Shown: positions 36,101 through 43,376 of the stretch, piece after piece
Numbering within the stretch: the stretch's first letter is position 1
Layout of the letters: each line of letters begins with the position of its first letter
NCBI RefSeq assembly: GCF_963855985.1
Contig: NC_087096.1
Span: forward strand, 7,192,001 to 7,256,000
Origin: Ostrinia nubilalis
Lineage: Eukaryota; Arthropoda; Insecta; Lepidoptera; Crambidae
Direction: 5' to 3'
DNA length: 64,000 nucleotides
Position numbers and translations under genes: made by a program
Notes under the pieces: model-generated
Seen by the model: only the letters and a program-made list of their open reading frames with translations
Told to the model about the DNA's origin: nothing
Database searches by the model: none

Positions 36101-36624
36101 GACATTTATGCTTGTTTAGCCTATGTACAGAATCAGAATTACCTTCCTAGTGTTTATTGACAGATTTGATGATTTTAGTTTATATTAACAAGTTTTCCAA
36201 ATAAATATTTGTTTTTCGTTTCATTTGCTTTTACAAATAACTGCGAAACAAGACATTAATACTTTTATGATATATTTTATTTCAGGGATCAAGGGTGTTC
36301 GAGTCACCTAAGAACAATATTTGGTGCTCGCCTCCGGCCAGCGCTCTGCCGGCGCCCACTGCCCTGCTTTCGCAAGAGAAACGTAAGTTTTTACAGGCAC
36401 AACTCGCTGCAAAGCCACTTCTTGAACTACTGAGTCGTCTAGTTTAAACATGTAAATACTATAATCTATTTTACTATAAACTACATATTATAATCAGACT
36501 TTTACATACACGCAATATTGTTTACATTTTACCCATATAAACAGGTACATTGGATCGTTTGCCGAACGCGCACACGGCCTACTATCGTTCTGTGTACATC
36601 AGAACGTATTGTCAACGCGCTTGA
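9168..36624 (+). CDS. Marf1: MARF1 (meiosis regulator and mRNA stability factor 1 / limkain-b1), complete 19-exon gene
   Basis: Exons: 9168-9303, 10889-11052, 11248-11394, 11675-11832, 12260-12377, 12755-12948, 20830-20998, 21595-21760, 22835-23031, 24794-25377, 26345-26520, 27187-27322, 29864-29969, 30475-30789, 31327-31632, 32202-32604, 33161-33321, 36286-36382 and 36545-36624. All introns are GT-AG and the phases close over 3,813 nt, giving 1,270 aa plus stop. Order of domains: a short disordered N-terminus, NYN domain (about 86-240), RRM1 (about 255-335), proline-rich linker, RRM2 (about 473-545), then several LOTUS/OST-HTH domains to about residue 1205. In mouse, MARF1 controls oocyte transcripts and retrotransposon RNA; in Drosophila, MARF1 brings the CCR4-NOT deadenylase to target mRNAs. 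Splicing must skip the repeated exon fragments in introns 7-9, 12 and 17 to make this protein. The start ATG (GAAAAATGGG) is the first in frame in its exon; a further upstream exon cannot be excluded. Confidence 0.95.
10691..10777. repeat. Inverted repeat / hairpin in Marf1 intron 1
   Basis: AACTGCTGCTGTTTCAGT is matched by the inverted ACTGAAACAGCAGCAGTT. An inner palindrome TACACATAC/GTATGTA lies in the loop. It could be a minimal MITE or a hairpin in the pre-mRNA. Confidence 0.6.
11085..11205. repeat. Dispersed repeat fragment (AAATGACGTCCACTGCTGGA family)
   Basis: The stretch AAATGACGTCCACTGCTGGA followed by CAAAGGCTTTCAAGGATTTTC recurs at 25705-25925 and 28040-28100. Related forms (AGGACGCCCACTGCTGAACA) occur at 49730-49815 and 56145-56310. 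It is probably the 3' end of a LINE, perhaps RTE-like; the class is not certain. It sits in Marf1 intron 2. Confidence 0.6.
11420..11617. mobile_element. MITE with CGTTTCATCCACGAAGACGC ends, copy 1
   Basis: The left end CGTTTCATCCACGAAGACGC pairs with the inverted right end GGCGCGTCTTTGTGGATGAA. The interior contains CATGAGTGCACACGCACACT and GACGCTCGGATTGCTTGGAT. A second copy lies at 33424-33610. It begins only 26 bp past the donor of Marf1 exon 3. Confidence 0.8.
13059..13320. mobile_element. MITE with TAGGCGCAGACCACC ends
   Basis: The left end TAGGCGCAGACCACCAACTT continues into TTTAGTTGGCCGATAGTTG. The right end is its inverted match with only a few differences (CAACTATCGGCCAACTAAAA, then GTCGGTGGTCTGCGCCTA). 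The arms are about 41 nt. It is in Marf1 intron 6. Confidence 0.85.
14188..14371 (-). mobile_element. Short non-autonomous Helitron (complete, 184 bp)
   Basis: On the minus strand it runs from TCTACTATATAAAAATAAGT to a 3' end CGGGCGGCCGCTAG. The flanking bases are A and T, as expected for Helitron insertion between A and T. The GC-rich 3' end (positions 14188-14220) is nearly identical to that of the larger copy at 57027-57536. No RepHel gene is present. Confidence 0.65.
16743..18036. mobile_element. 1.3-kb inverted-repeat element, no transposase seen
   Basis: The ends are GAGTATTTCTCAAAAAAAAT on the left and the inverted ATTTTTTTTGAGAAATACTC on the right, with flanking CTAT(AG) and (TC)ATAG also inverted. 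The interior repeats GTAACGAAAT-like words (for example near 16770-16800, 17236-17275 and 17580-17625) and has no open frame of note. It is in Marf1 intron 6. Confidence 0.65.
18115..19491 (+). mobile_element. Fossil DDE transposon (Tc1/mariner-IS630 type) with inverted ends
   Basis: The left end CAGGGTGTTACTTTGCATTC and right end (inverted, CACCGTGTAACTTTGCATTC) match well and are flanked by TA on both sides, as for Tc1/mariner elements. The element spans about 1.38 kb and encloses the transposase remnant at 18490-18890. A run of AAATAAATAAATAAAT lies near 19045-19065. The coding part is far too short and broken to be active. Confidence 0.8.
18490..18890 (+). pseudogene. DDE transposase remnant (insect DUF4817-type family)
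   Basis: Across shifting frames one can read [38 protein letters not shown] and [20 protein letters not shown], in the order of the C-terminal half of a widespread insect transposase. The D of QQDGAPPH and the later SPDLTPLDF-like block are parts of the DDE catalytic core. The N-terminal DNA-binding part and first catalytic Asp are missing, and stops and frameshifts interrupt the rest. It is dead. It sits inside the inverted ends 18115-19491. Confidence 0.8.
19498..20829. other. 3' part of Marf1 intron 6, no recognisable element
   Basis: AT-rich intron sequence up to the exon 7 acceptor (TTTGTCCACAG). I see no gene, tandem repeat or inverted-repeat element here. A somewhat higher-GC stretch near 20390-20430 (GACGTCACTTGTGG) is the only composition change. 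Confidence 0.4.
21060..21350 (+). repeat. Marf1: Decayed partial copies of Marf1 exon 7 and its splice donor
   Basis: After the true donor at 20998/20999, the end of exon 7 plus intron start reappears: at 21068-21115 (ACCGCGCCTCCGCCGCAG then GTGCGTGGCATTGTCGACC), at 21158-21265 (CGCAGCCGACGTACTCGAGT through a donor-like GTGCGTGGGATTGTCGACC), and at 21303-21346 (shorter, with a deletion). In the second copy the exon-end CAG has become TAG. The copies are diverged and partial, so they are older than the arrays in the next two introns. Confidence 0.85.
21595..22540 (+). repeat. Marf1: Marf1 exon 8 with a five-copy 182-bp tandem array of exon end + intron start
   Basis: Exon 8 (21595-21760) encodes a Pro-rich linker ([20 protein letters not shown]). 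A unit starting at GCGACTGGTCGCTGG recurs every 182 bp at 21656, 21838, 22020, 22202 and 22384; the last copy degrades after about 22492. Each unit contains the last ~105 nt of exon 8, its donor (CATG|GTAAGTTC) and about 77 nt of intron. Copies 1-4 are almost identical; visible differences are CTGCCTAG versus CTGCCTTG near 21990 and GGTGCACG in the last copy. An acceptor after GCCCTGCCTAG would define a 129-nt in-frame cassette in three of the copies. Confidence 0.9.
22835..24660 (+). repeat. Marf1: Marf1 exon 9 with a ten-copy 170-bp tandem array (minisatellite of exon end + donor)
   Basis: Exon 9 (22835-23031) encodes a Ser/Glu-rich linker and the first strand of RRM2 ([12 protein letters not shown]). 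From GAGTCGGGCC at 22911 the sequence recurs with exact 170-bp spacing at 23081, 23251, 23421, 23591, 23761, 23931, 24101, 24271 and 24441, with an eroded eleventh start at 24611. Each unit is the last 121 nt of exon 9, the donor GTACAATAATAG and about 45 nt of intron. By eye all units but the last are identical; in the tenth CCGCCC becomes CCGCCG and the donor GTAGAA. Exon 10 begins only after the array, at 24794. Confidence 0.93.
24794..25377 (+). other. Marf1: Marf1 exon 10: RRM2 and start of the first LOTUS domain
   Basis: This is the longest exon (584 nt). It continues RRM2 with [38 protein letters not shown] and GRRLELSLG. It then starts a LOTUS domain with [40 protein letters not shown] and [15 protein letters not shown]. 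The 3' end ([13 protein letters not shown]) joins exon 11. Its GC content and codon-like composition are clearly higher than those of the flanking introns. Confidence 0.88.
25705..25925. repeat. Dispersed LINE-like 3' repeat in Marf1 intron 10
   Basis: AATGACGGCCACTGCTGGAC then CAAAGGCCTCGCCCAAGG, ATTTCCATAACGACCAGCC and TGAACTGCCCGCATTCAGG form the longest copy in the window of a repeat also seen at 11085-11205 and 28040-28100. It is probably derived from a LINE 3' end. Just after it, 25960-26120 is unusually GC- and CpG-rich (runs of CGCG) for an intron. Confidence 0.6.
26130..26265. repeat. GCCGACTAGTCGGC-type palindrome cluster
   Basis: The words GCCGACTAGTCGCCGACTAG, GCCGACTATTCGGC, GTCGGCCGACTAGTGACGAC and TATTCGGC repeat in alternating orientation over about 130 bp. 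It is a short array of overlapping palindromes, probably a piece of a transposon end or satellite. It is in Marf1 intron 10. Confidence 0.6.
27406..27550. repeat. Transposon-derived inverted repeat upstream of a THAP fragment
   Basis: CCGCCCCGGATTCGCACGGG is a GC-rich word typical of short lepidopteran repeats. It is followed by TGTCGTCGTACGTCA at 27449 and the inverted TGACGTACGACGACG at 27528. It may belong to the same element as the THAP-domain exon at 27845. Confidence 0.45.
27845..27949 (+). pseudogene. THAP zinc-finger domain fragment (transposon-derived), frameshifted
   Basis: Starting at ATG 27845 the frame reads [20 protein letters not shown] and then LSFF, a typical N-terminal THAP (C2CH) DNA-binding domain with its first two Cys. 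After a run of ten T (27919-27928) the frame is lost by one base, but the next frame gives LPKDAE followed by a splice-donor-like GTATG. The rest of the domain is not found downstream. The 160 bp before it are CpG-rich (27680-27800) and could be the old promoter. THAP domains are common in P- and Kolobok-type transposons; the element type is not determined. It lies in Marf1 intron 12, same strand. Confidence 0.7.
28040..28100. repeat. Short copy of the AAATGACGTCCACTGCTGGA repeat
   Basis: CCAAATGACGTCCACTGCTG then GACAAAGGCCTCTCCCAAGG matches the repeat at 11085-11205 and 25705-25925. Only about 60 bp is present, in Marf1 intron 12. Confidence 0.6.
28597..29058 (+). repeat. Marf1: Second copy of part of Marf1 exon 12 with its donor, split by a MITE
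   Basis: 28597-28632 (GAGCTCATCGACTTGCTGCG then CACAGCACCGCGCT) and 29023-29053 (ACCGCGCTGCTCCATACCG then TTTACTAAGTAAGATTG) together repeat the end of exon 12 (27266-27322) and its donor GTAAGATTG. The halves are separated by the insertion at 28633-29022. Base changes relative to exon 12 (CTG to TTG, GCG to ACA-side changes, AGC to ACT) show the copy has drifted. Confidence 0.88.
28633..29022. mobile_element. hAT-type MITE (390 bp) with perfect 8-bp target duplication
   Basis: The ends are CAGCGTTGCCAG and the inverted CTGGCAACGCTG. The 8 bp ACCGCGCT is present on both sides (28625-28632 and 29023-29030). TIRs of this form with 8-bp duplications are the mark of hAT elements. The interior has repeated CGGGAC words (TCGGGACGTCCCGCC) and no coding capacity. 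It interrupts the duplicated exon fragment. Confidence 0.92.
30106..30294. mobile_element. Palindromic MITE, AATGAGGGTTTTCGCGATTG family, copy 1
   Basis: The left end AATGAGGGTTTTCGCGATTG then AAAAATCCGCC is matched by the inverted right end. The interior is partly self-complementary (TTTTTGACATGACATTGACA / TGTCAAAATCCACC). It is in Marf1 intron 13. Copy 2 is at 32829-33017. Confidence 0.88.
32829..33017. mobile_element. Palindromic MITE, AATGAGGGTTTTCGCGATTG family, copy 2
   Basis: The ends and interior are close to copy 1 (30106-30294). The arms of this copy match each other over more of their length (GGAGGTCCAAATGCTGCAT and its inverse), so the transcript of this intron should form a long hairpin. 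It is in Marf1 intron 16. Confidence 0.88.
33371..33700 (+). repeat. Marf1: Two partial copies of the Marf1 exon 17 end and donor
   Basis: The end of exon 17 (GTGCACGACACGCCCCCGGG, ACAGAAG|GTACG) recurs at 33381-33412 in a drifted form (CTTCACGATACGACCCCGGG, ATAGAAGGTACG) and at 33670-33697 almost unchanged (TGCACGACACGCCCCCGGGA then CAGAAGGTACG). The following intron words (CATAAGGTTCAAATTACTC and CATAAGGTTCAAATTCCTC) are copied too. A MITE (33424-33610) sits between the copies. Confidence 0.85.
33424..33610. mobile_element. MITE with CGTTTCAT...GACGC ends, copy 2
   Basis: It is homologous to 11420-11617 along most of its length: CCATGAGTGCACACGCATAC, GATGACGCTCGGATTGCTCG and CCCCGCGCTTCCCTTAACC. 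The inverted ends are CGTTTCATTTTCGAAGACG and CGTCTTCGTGGATGAAACG. Confidence 0.85.
34313..34560. repeat. Two-copy tandem repeat of about 125 bp
   Basis: CTCCTAAACGAAACGGCGGA ... CATCGAGTTTGGGTTCATTG ... GATAATGTCCAGGGTCCTAA is followed by CTCTTAAACGAAACGGCGGA ... CATCGAGATTGGGTTCGTTG ... GATGATGTCCAGGGTCCTGA. The copies differ at several positions. It belongs to the interior of the hAT-type element. Confidence 0.75.
34740..35790 (+). pseudogene. Degraded LINE reverse transcriptase (RTE-like, insect endonuclease-RT family)
   Basis: In broken frames one reads [52 protein letters not shown], then [20 protein letters not shown], the altered catalytic box [20 protein letters not shown] and GLKMNMDKI, and later VYLGQ- and [16 protein letters not shown] pieces. 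This is the order of a LINE reverse transcriptase from finger to thumb. Frameshifts, stops and deletions are frequent, and FADD is changed to TADD. The endonuclease part is missing. It is a dead insertion within the hAT-type element of Marf1 intron 17. Confidence 0.85.
36286..36624 (+). other. Marf1: Marf1 exons 18-19: C-terminal tail
   Basis: Exon 18 (36286-36382) encodes [20 protein letters not shown] followed by a Pro/Ala/Leu-rich piece. Exon 19 (36545-36624) encodes [20 protein letters not shown] and a short tail ending at TGA 36622-36624. The phases (0, then 1) close. There is no known domain; it looks like a disordered tail. The end of the protein is less certain than the rest because this part is not conserved enough to check by eye. 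Confidence 0.75.
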
Positions 36625-39600
36625 TCAGAAGCGTCTTCCGTCATTCCCGGGAGACGATTTCGAAAAGTTCAGTTCTATCCATCTCTCTCTCTCAGCTCGA
36701 GATGCTGAGTTATTTGAAAGAGATATAATTATTGTGTAGTAGAGCTTCTAATCGACAGTGTTGATAAAACTTTTGGAGTAGGCTCTAACTGATCAGTCTT
36801 CATCTGTTATTGCAATAAAGACTATTTTCCAAGCGGTCGGCCGACGACCCAGTGTAATCCTTCATTCTTCTTCTCAAAAATGACTTCGGTGTTGTCATTT
36901 TAACACATTTTCGCTTGACAGGTCGCACTCGCCTGGCCGCGCATTTCGATGCACAATAACCGTTACATTCACCATTCCCTATGCTACTAAGCGAAGATGC
37001 ATTCCTTTCCAAACATTTACTCTAATGAAGTGAAGATTGCATGTGTTCGTATGATGAATGGAAGCTATCAAAGGATTGTTCCCAGGGTCGAAACGAATTT
37101 TATTACATAGACTAATAAAAGTGTCCTGAAAATTGTGATGTCTCTAACAATAATGTTTTAGATGGCGTATATTTTTGTGTGTTTATTTAGGTTAAGATAG
37201 TAATGTTCAGAGCATTCGAAAAGTGTTATGAAGTGTTGTTGATACGTCTCGAAGGCCGCGATACTCGGAGGCTCGACGTGATCGAATCACAGTCCTCGTC
37301 GCATAAACCCCGGTGTAGATCGTAACGATAAATTACCATAACAACGTGTATGATACCTATATATTTTATTAGTACTTAATTTCTATTTATGTTCTAGTCT
37401 TTCCCTACCCAATCAGTTTGTAATCTACTTTAGATTGATTGGGATTCATGGTTGTATATAGCTTAAAATTTGATCAATCTTTATTTTATCTTTTGACATT
37501 TTTATTTATTATTTATAAGGTTAAATATGTGCAAAGAAGGACTGAAACATAATACTTTAGAAATTGGATAAAATTCCAGAAATGGTATGTATTTATTTGT
37601 TGTTTAATTTCTTTGTGTTATGAAATTATGAATTATGATGTTTATAATGTGATTAAAGTTTATGTTTACCTATGTTTTTGCAACGATAACATAATATACA
37701 TATCATCTTTATGGATCGAGGCTCAAAGTTACTTTAGGATTTAGTATAAGTTTACAAAATATAGTTATCATATTATCACTTCAAATAACATTTTTCGAAT
37801 GACACATAAAGTACAATAAATCAACATGTTGATTTTTGTCTATAAATTTTATCCTTTGATATATTGATCTCGATCTAAATGTGCATGCAATTTTGGCTTA
37901 CCTTGGTTTATTTAAATAAAATATATTTAGTGGTTGTTGTTATAAGTATAATAGAAGTATTAATTTGTCTGTCCTAGAGTATCTCTTTCGAATTTATGTA
38001 CTTTTAGATAACATTTACATTATATAAATGTTTCAATATGTATGTTTTGGAGATCACTCAGCACCTTGCTACACGAACCATTCAAACTGGCCTTAATATC
38101 AAATACTGTAACCATAATGTTGAGTCAATTATAGGACGTTCAAATCTTTTATAAAGATATAACCTGTTGATATAGGTTGTGTTGTGTTGCTTTGAAAGAT
38201 TTATGCTTGTGCCTAAAGTGCAATGATTTTAATTTATTTGCGTAAAATTTCGAAGTTCCACATTGATAAGCAACTGTGCTCTTAGCTGTGTAATTAATAA
38301 TTGACCGTTTTAATACCAGTCCACAATAAGTCGGACTATAAAATGTAACTACTTAAAATTTAAATCTACTTTTGCCGTTATTATTTTAGGAAAATCATTT
38401 TAATGTATACTATAAAAATTGCGTCATATTTTAATAAGTCATCTGATTAATGTAAGGTTTAAGAAAATCCTATATTAGTTAAGGTTTTTTGCTAATGGAA
38501 TTGGAATAGGATGATATTATTTTACCTTAAAACTATATAGCAATGTACAGCGGTATAGTTTACTATCTTATTTACGTTCCATTAGCAAGTAGGTCGCATA
38601 AACATCGGTCGGTCTAAAATTTGTTCAAAATGACATCCGATTTATGCTGACTTAGTATTGTTACACACCGATATTTCAAAATGTATATTATCAAATATAT
38701 TCTCGACATTGTCAACATTTGGAAGTATAGTCACCGAATTACCTCCGTTAAATCTATTTTTCTATCAAGAATTCCTATTGTAATTAGATACAATTGTATC
38801 AACATACAAAGAGTGACTGATTTTCCAGTGTTAATTGTACTACATGGTGTTGCTTAAAGTTAAGAATTAATACAAAAATGTTAGTAAATATCAGGTGTAA
38901 AAATGTTTTTTTATTTGTTATATTTTTCAAATGTTTTTTTCTTATTTAAGTATATTAACGTAAATATTTACGGTATTGCCAAATTTTATAAATATTAAAC
39001 TAAATTCATAATATGGGGCAATCATTCGAATCATTTTTTAGAAGAAATTGAAATTGAATTTATTTTAGTATTGTAAGTATATTAATGTAATTACATTTAT
39101 GGTTCATTTATATATTTAAAATTAACAGAAATTTGCACCAATGCATTGTTACTGTGATAAATACGTACCAATGAATGCCATCTTTAATCCAGTAATTTTT
39201 AGTGTTGATAATTGAAATTAAACAATCAAAAAGTACAGTATGTGGAACTAAGAAATAATTTGTTTATTTATGTATATAGTGTACATATTACAATTTAATT
39301 AAGAAATTGGTACAAAATAGAACTCAGCCAGCAGATCTTTGTAATATTACATAAAAATGAGCGTTATTAATGTGGAACGCCGATATTTTAAACCTGTTTA
39401 GAAAGTTGAATTAATGTAATATTAATTTTATATTTAGGCAGGACCTTTATGTTGGTCGTGGAATGTATTGTTTCAATGCAATTTAATTTATGGTTTATTG
39501 TATGATTGTTAACACTGCCAGAATGCATTTTTGAATAAAATCCGTTTCTCAATTGGCCAATACGTGTTTGTAGTAGTTGCTACTAGAGGTAAAGCTGCAC

Positions 39601-40254
39601 CAAGTTGCTGAAAGGTCTAACGTTAGTAACATAAAATAATGAAATGTTTTTTCAAAGCTAAATGTGTCAAAAAGACGCAGTAGAAGGCTTTATGTGTTTT
39701 CGTATTAGGCTTTACCTAATACGAGTCTTGAATGGATTATTCAAGTACACACACAGATCTTTCAGAAACTAGGTAAGTAAGTATATAATTTTAAAAACTG
39801 TTTTATTTAATGACCGGTACTAAATATTCTGTAAAATGTAAGTTCTTAAATGTAATTGCTTTAACATAAGAGGAATCTGTCCATATTTTGGAAATAAAAA
39901 TTGTTATAATATGAATTGAACAATTGAATTTCTTAAGACTGTAGCAGATACATTTAAGTACTCATAAACGAATGCTGTTTTTACTTTTATGTGACCAATT
40001 GCAAGTTTTAAATTTTATCATTAAGACTAGATACTTAAGAATTCCAAGTACAGTAAGAGAAGATGTAAAAGTAGTATTGTGTTTTTTTTTCTACATCTTC
40101 ATTATTCTGTGATCATTAATTTCTTGTCGTAGTGAACTATAGATCAATGTACGTGCGAAAGTAGTATCTTTTGTCAGTATTGCATGAAAATTAATGTAGT
40201 GTTAATAAAAAAATAAATGTTATTTTTTGAAATTTCCTGTGTTTTAATAATAAA
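36625..40254 (+). other. Marf1: Long AT-rich Marf1 3' UTR (probable)
   Basis: 3.6 kb after the stop codon contain no recognisable gene or transposon, unlike the introns, and end in clustered poly(A) signals at 40204-40254. The absence of repeats, and the next gene converging on it, suggest one long 3' UTR. Several TTTTTAT/ATTTA-type words are present, but I cannot assign specific regulatory sites. Confidence 0.55.
40204..40254 (+). terminator. Marf1: Poly(A) signal cluster for Marf1
   Basis: AATAAA occurs at 40204-40209, 40212-40217 and 40249-40254, followed by GT/T-rich sequence. This is the best candidate end of the Marf1 transcript before the convergent NDUFB10 gene. Confidence 0.5.
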
Positions 40255-40269
40255 GAATGCCTAACACAC

Positions 40270-40308
40270 TGTATGGTCATAATAATACAGGATTATTATG
40301 ACCATACA
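40270..40308. repeat. Perfect 17-bp palindrome between convergent genes
   Basis: TGTATGGTCATAATAAT and its exact inverse ATTATTATGACCATACA are separated by 5 nt (ACAGG). It starts 16 bp after the last Marf1 poly(A) signal. It could form a stem-loop in either transcript or be a minimal transposon remnant. Confidence 0.75.
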
Positions 40309-40499
40309 TTTGTGACTAAAGGACTACCTATCTAAAAGTTAGCTCTCTATAACTCTTGAATGTATCAGATATACCCTGATACTGTAATAAAAGGCACTGG
40401 TAGTGACATAAGTCTGTAAGAAACATAATTATAATGGACTGGATCAACAGATACCTAAAATGGTGAGTAAAAAGTAAAAGAAGATATCTCTAAACTGTA

Positions 40500-40505
40500 T
40501 TTATT
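40500..40505 (-). terminator. Poly(A) signal for NDUFB10
   Basis: On the minus strand AATAAA lies about 76 bp past the NDUFB10 stop codon. The context is AT-rich. Confidence 0.55.
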
Positions 40506-40580
40506 TTATGGTAAATGACAACATCTACTTATGTGTTAGGTATTGAACAAGTTACATCAGCTGTATTCAATTTAGATACT

Positions 40581-41595
40581 TCACTTCGTTTGGTCGGACA
40601 GTGGGCTGTGGCGTCTCTCCCAGATCATGCGGTGTTTCTGCTTCATGTATGCCTTACGCGCATCACCATAGGCTCCTAGGTCACCGTCTGTAACAAATTA
40701 ATTATTGGTCAGTTTCTATCAAGATAGGTTGGAATACAATGGTGAGAAAAAGAAAAGGGACATAATGGAAGAAATATTACAATTCATAATTTTATTTGAG
40801 TATCCACAGCATGGCTTATTCCACTATTCCCCGTTATTATAGGAAATAGGAATAGTGGAATAAGCCCACAGCATGTTGGCTAAACTTAAGGTTGGAAAAT
40901 AGGTGGTTGATCCCAGTATGACTATGACAGTATAAGCCAGAATTAACTTGATTGTTATTACATAAAATATTGTGTATAAATGTGAATAATTGAGGATTAG
41001 AAGACATTCAAAACATTGCAACTTACATTTAATAAACCAAGCTTCTTCGGCATCCTTGTATTTTTCCCACAGAGGTTTGCAAACTGTGTTCTGGTCGGGG
41101 GTCTCATACAACATACAATCTTCAAAGCGCTGACGTATAATGCCAAGAATTTCAGAATCAACAGCTCTGAAATCAATAAAAGTTAATTTATTATAAAATA
41201 TAAGTATTATTTTACTCAATTATGGTTTTGATAACTACACGTAAAATAGATAAATAAGATCTGAGAAACTTTTAACTAAAGCGTAACTAACCTATCACGT
41301 TTGAACTGAGCATTGGCCTCGAAGTCACATACGACATCGTCGGTGTAGCACTGGTCGATTGTTGGCACACGGCGGTACTGCTTGTGATACCAGGGATATT
41401 TCTTCTGGTTCGGCTCCACTATCCTCTCTGATGAAAAACAAAACCATTCCAATAACACTGGCTTACATAACAACACCGATTCTTAACAATTATTATCTCA
41501 CCTCGGAACCATGTTACAGGCGAATCAATGGTGTTATAAACAGCGCTTGCAAACGCTCTAAATAGGTTATCATCGGGTTCATTTTCTTTTACCAT
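40581..41595 (-). CDS. ND-PDSW: NADH dehydrogenase (ubiquinone) 1 beta subcomplex subunit 10 (NDUFB10/PDSW), complete
   Basis: Four minus-strand exons: 41502-41595 (start ATG 41593-41595), 41292-41427, 41027-41166 and 40581-40687 (stop TGA 40581-40583). The total is 477 nt, or 158 aa, and all introns are GT-AG with closing phases. The protein reads MVKENEPDDNLFRAFASAVY, then RIVEPNQKKYPWYHKQYRRV, PTIDQCYTDDVVCDFEANAQ, RQRFEDCMLYETPDQNTVCK and YGDLGAYGDARKAYMKQKHR. This is an accessory subunit of the membrane arm of mitochondrial complex I, imported to the intermembrane-space side, with conserved Cys pairs (CYTDDVVC, and C...C in the next block). There is no cleaved targeting signal, as usual for the family. 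It converges tail-to-tail with Marf1. Confidence 0.96.
40812..40866. repeat. Hairpin in the last intron of NDUFB10
   Basis: GGCTTATTCCACTATTCC and its inverse GGAATAGTGGAATAAGCC are separated by about 18 nt. It is a short perfect inverted repeat, possibly a minimal MITE. Confidence 0.65.
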
Positions 41596-42017
41596 TTTAT
41601 GATTCTAAAATAAATAAATCCACTAAAATTCTTCGCAAAAGTGGTGGTCTCTTTTTGCTCAGAGACAGCTGTCAATTTTGACGTAAGAACGTTGACTTTT
41701 TGTTTTTTAATTGTAAGATTATGCTATGGAGTATTAAAATACAATAGATTTGTAGGGAAATAAAATTTTGATTTTTTATTCTTCTTATTACAATACAATA
41801 GCAACTTCGCGGCGCCTTTTCACTTTCAGCAGCAGCAGCAGCAGCAGTAAACGAAAACTGGAAAACTACATCACAGCAGCTGCAAACCCAGAGGGGGTGC
41901 CTGCAGACGGAGTAACATTCAATTTTGATTTGAGATGTAATTGCATTGCTAACTTCCCAAGGCGTATAAAATATTTAAGTCGTAAACTAAAGCGACTATT
42001 ATGATCGAAATCTATAT

Positions 42018-42762
42018 TATAGCCTGACCAGGAACATAAAAACCCTGGCATAGAGGCGCGTCAATTGCATTTGATAGTGCAACACTGAGTACAGTCGTAC
42101 CTGTGTTAAATTAATAGGCTAACTTTATGTATCAGGATTCAGGATTACGGGCTAATTTGATATTTTCATAAATTAACGAAAAAATATTATTATAGGTAAC
42201 CTGATTTAAATAAATTAAATGAAACCATCAATCGAGCTAGTAGATTTATTTTATTATTCATCAATAATCAAATTCAGAACTTGAATATTCAACTGCAATG
42301 TCTGCTCATGAACGCTTCAAACTCGGTACTTCTTTCCCAATCTCATAAAATTCAACACTTAGAAAGTGTCAAAATTTTTAAAATAGGTAGTTGAAACAAA
42401 CCACAGCCAATTTTCATAGTGGACTGTACTATACGATAAACATGTCAGTCAATTTGACAACCTTTGTCGGAAACATTATTCAATGAAAATATTGTCCGAA
42501 CCCTTAGTATTTCTCTTCGACAAATACTTTAGCACATTGTGAACCACTTTTCTTTCACGACTATAAAAATATTCTAGCAATTTAATTCATAAAACCAATT
42601 GCGCACATTTAAAATAAAGTTTGTTTACACTTTGACAGCAATAGACTGACATGCAAGGTGACATGTCAATGAAGTTTTCAGTTACTGTTGCCATTAAAAG
42701 AAATTAGTACCATTAGTTTTCCGCAACATGGCGAGGGTTTTTATGTTCCTGGTCAGGCTATA
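42018..42762. mobile_element. 745-bp DNA transposon / large MITE with TATAGCCTGACCAGGAAC ends
   Basis: The left end TATAGCCTGACCAGGAACAT then AAAAACCCTGGC is matched by the inverted right end GTTTTTATGTTCCTGGTCAG GCTATA. The arms match over about 30 nt, and TA duplicates at the borders are consistent with TA-targeting elements. No transposase is encoded. A truncated copy is at 6440-6523. Confidence 0.85.
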
Positions 42763-43189
42763 CTATTAAATTCTATTTACTTAATAAACAGGCTGGAATT
42801 TTTGACCACCTGAAAAAATTACCTGTACCTACTTTTATTGCATCGGTTGGGTAAAAGGATGGAATCTATTCTAACAAACTTGATAAATCAAATTAATGAA
42901 AGGAAAACCATGAAATTTAAAATGTTATTATTTTATTGATTTACAATAAACGGTACGGATTGGTAGTGAATTTTCGAAAATTTTCTCTTTTCTAAATAAA
43001 ATAATGTTTCCTTTGAGTAAAATTGTACCTTATAGTATTTTACTATTTATTAGTATTTTCCCTTTTACTAAATTCCACCCTATTTATTGTGTATTCTTAA
43101 GTTCTTTAGACAAAAAATCTTACTGTGTCCGCCCGACAAGAGAAATCGATTTTTTTCAAATTATAAAAACTGTTTTTCTATAAGTCTCT

Positions 43190-43376
43190 CGATGTGCTGT
43201 TTGGTGAATTGGTTCATAACGAACTACCTACTATGCCAGAGGTCGCGGGTTCGATATCGATACCCGATTTCCATAGTAGATACAAGCTTCTTTAAAGCTT
43301 TGCTTGGTTTGGGACTAGATTGACTTGGTTAGATGGCGCATTATAAAAAGTGTTCAAGGATATTTATTTATTTTAT
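43190..43376 (+). repeat. tRNA-derived SINE, degenerate full-length copy
   Basis: The head has B-box GGTCGCGGGTTCGATATCG. The body has CATAGTAGATACAAGCTTC and AAGCTTTGCTTGGTTTGGGA CTAGATTGAC, which corresponds to the inverted GTCCCAAACTAAGCAAAGCT of the SINE at 59283-59563. The tail ends in ATATTTATTTATTTTA. Confidence 0.7.

Noticed and set aside
41768..42004. Open frame with a poly-Ser run upstream of NDUFB10
   Set aside because: The Ser run is a CAG microsatellite read in frame; nothing else resembles a protein family.
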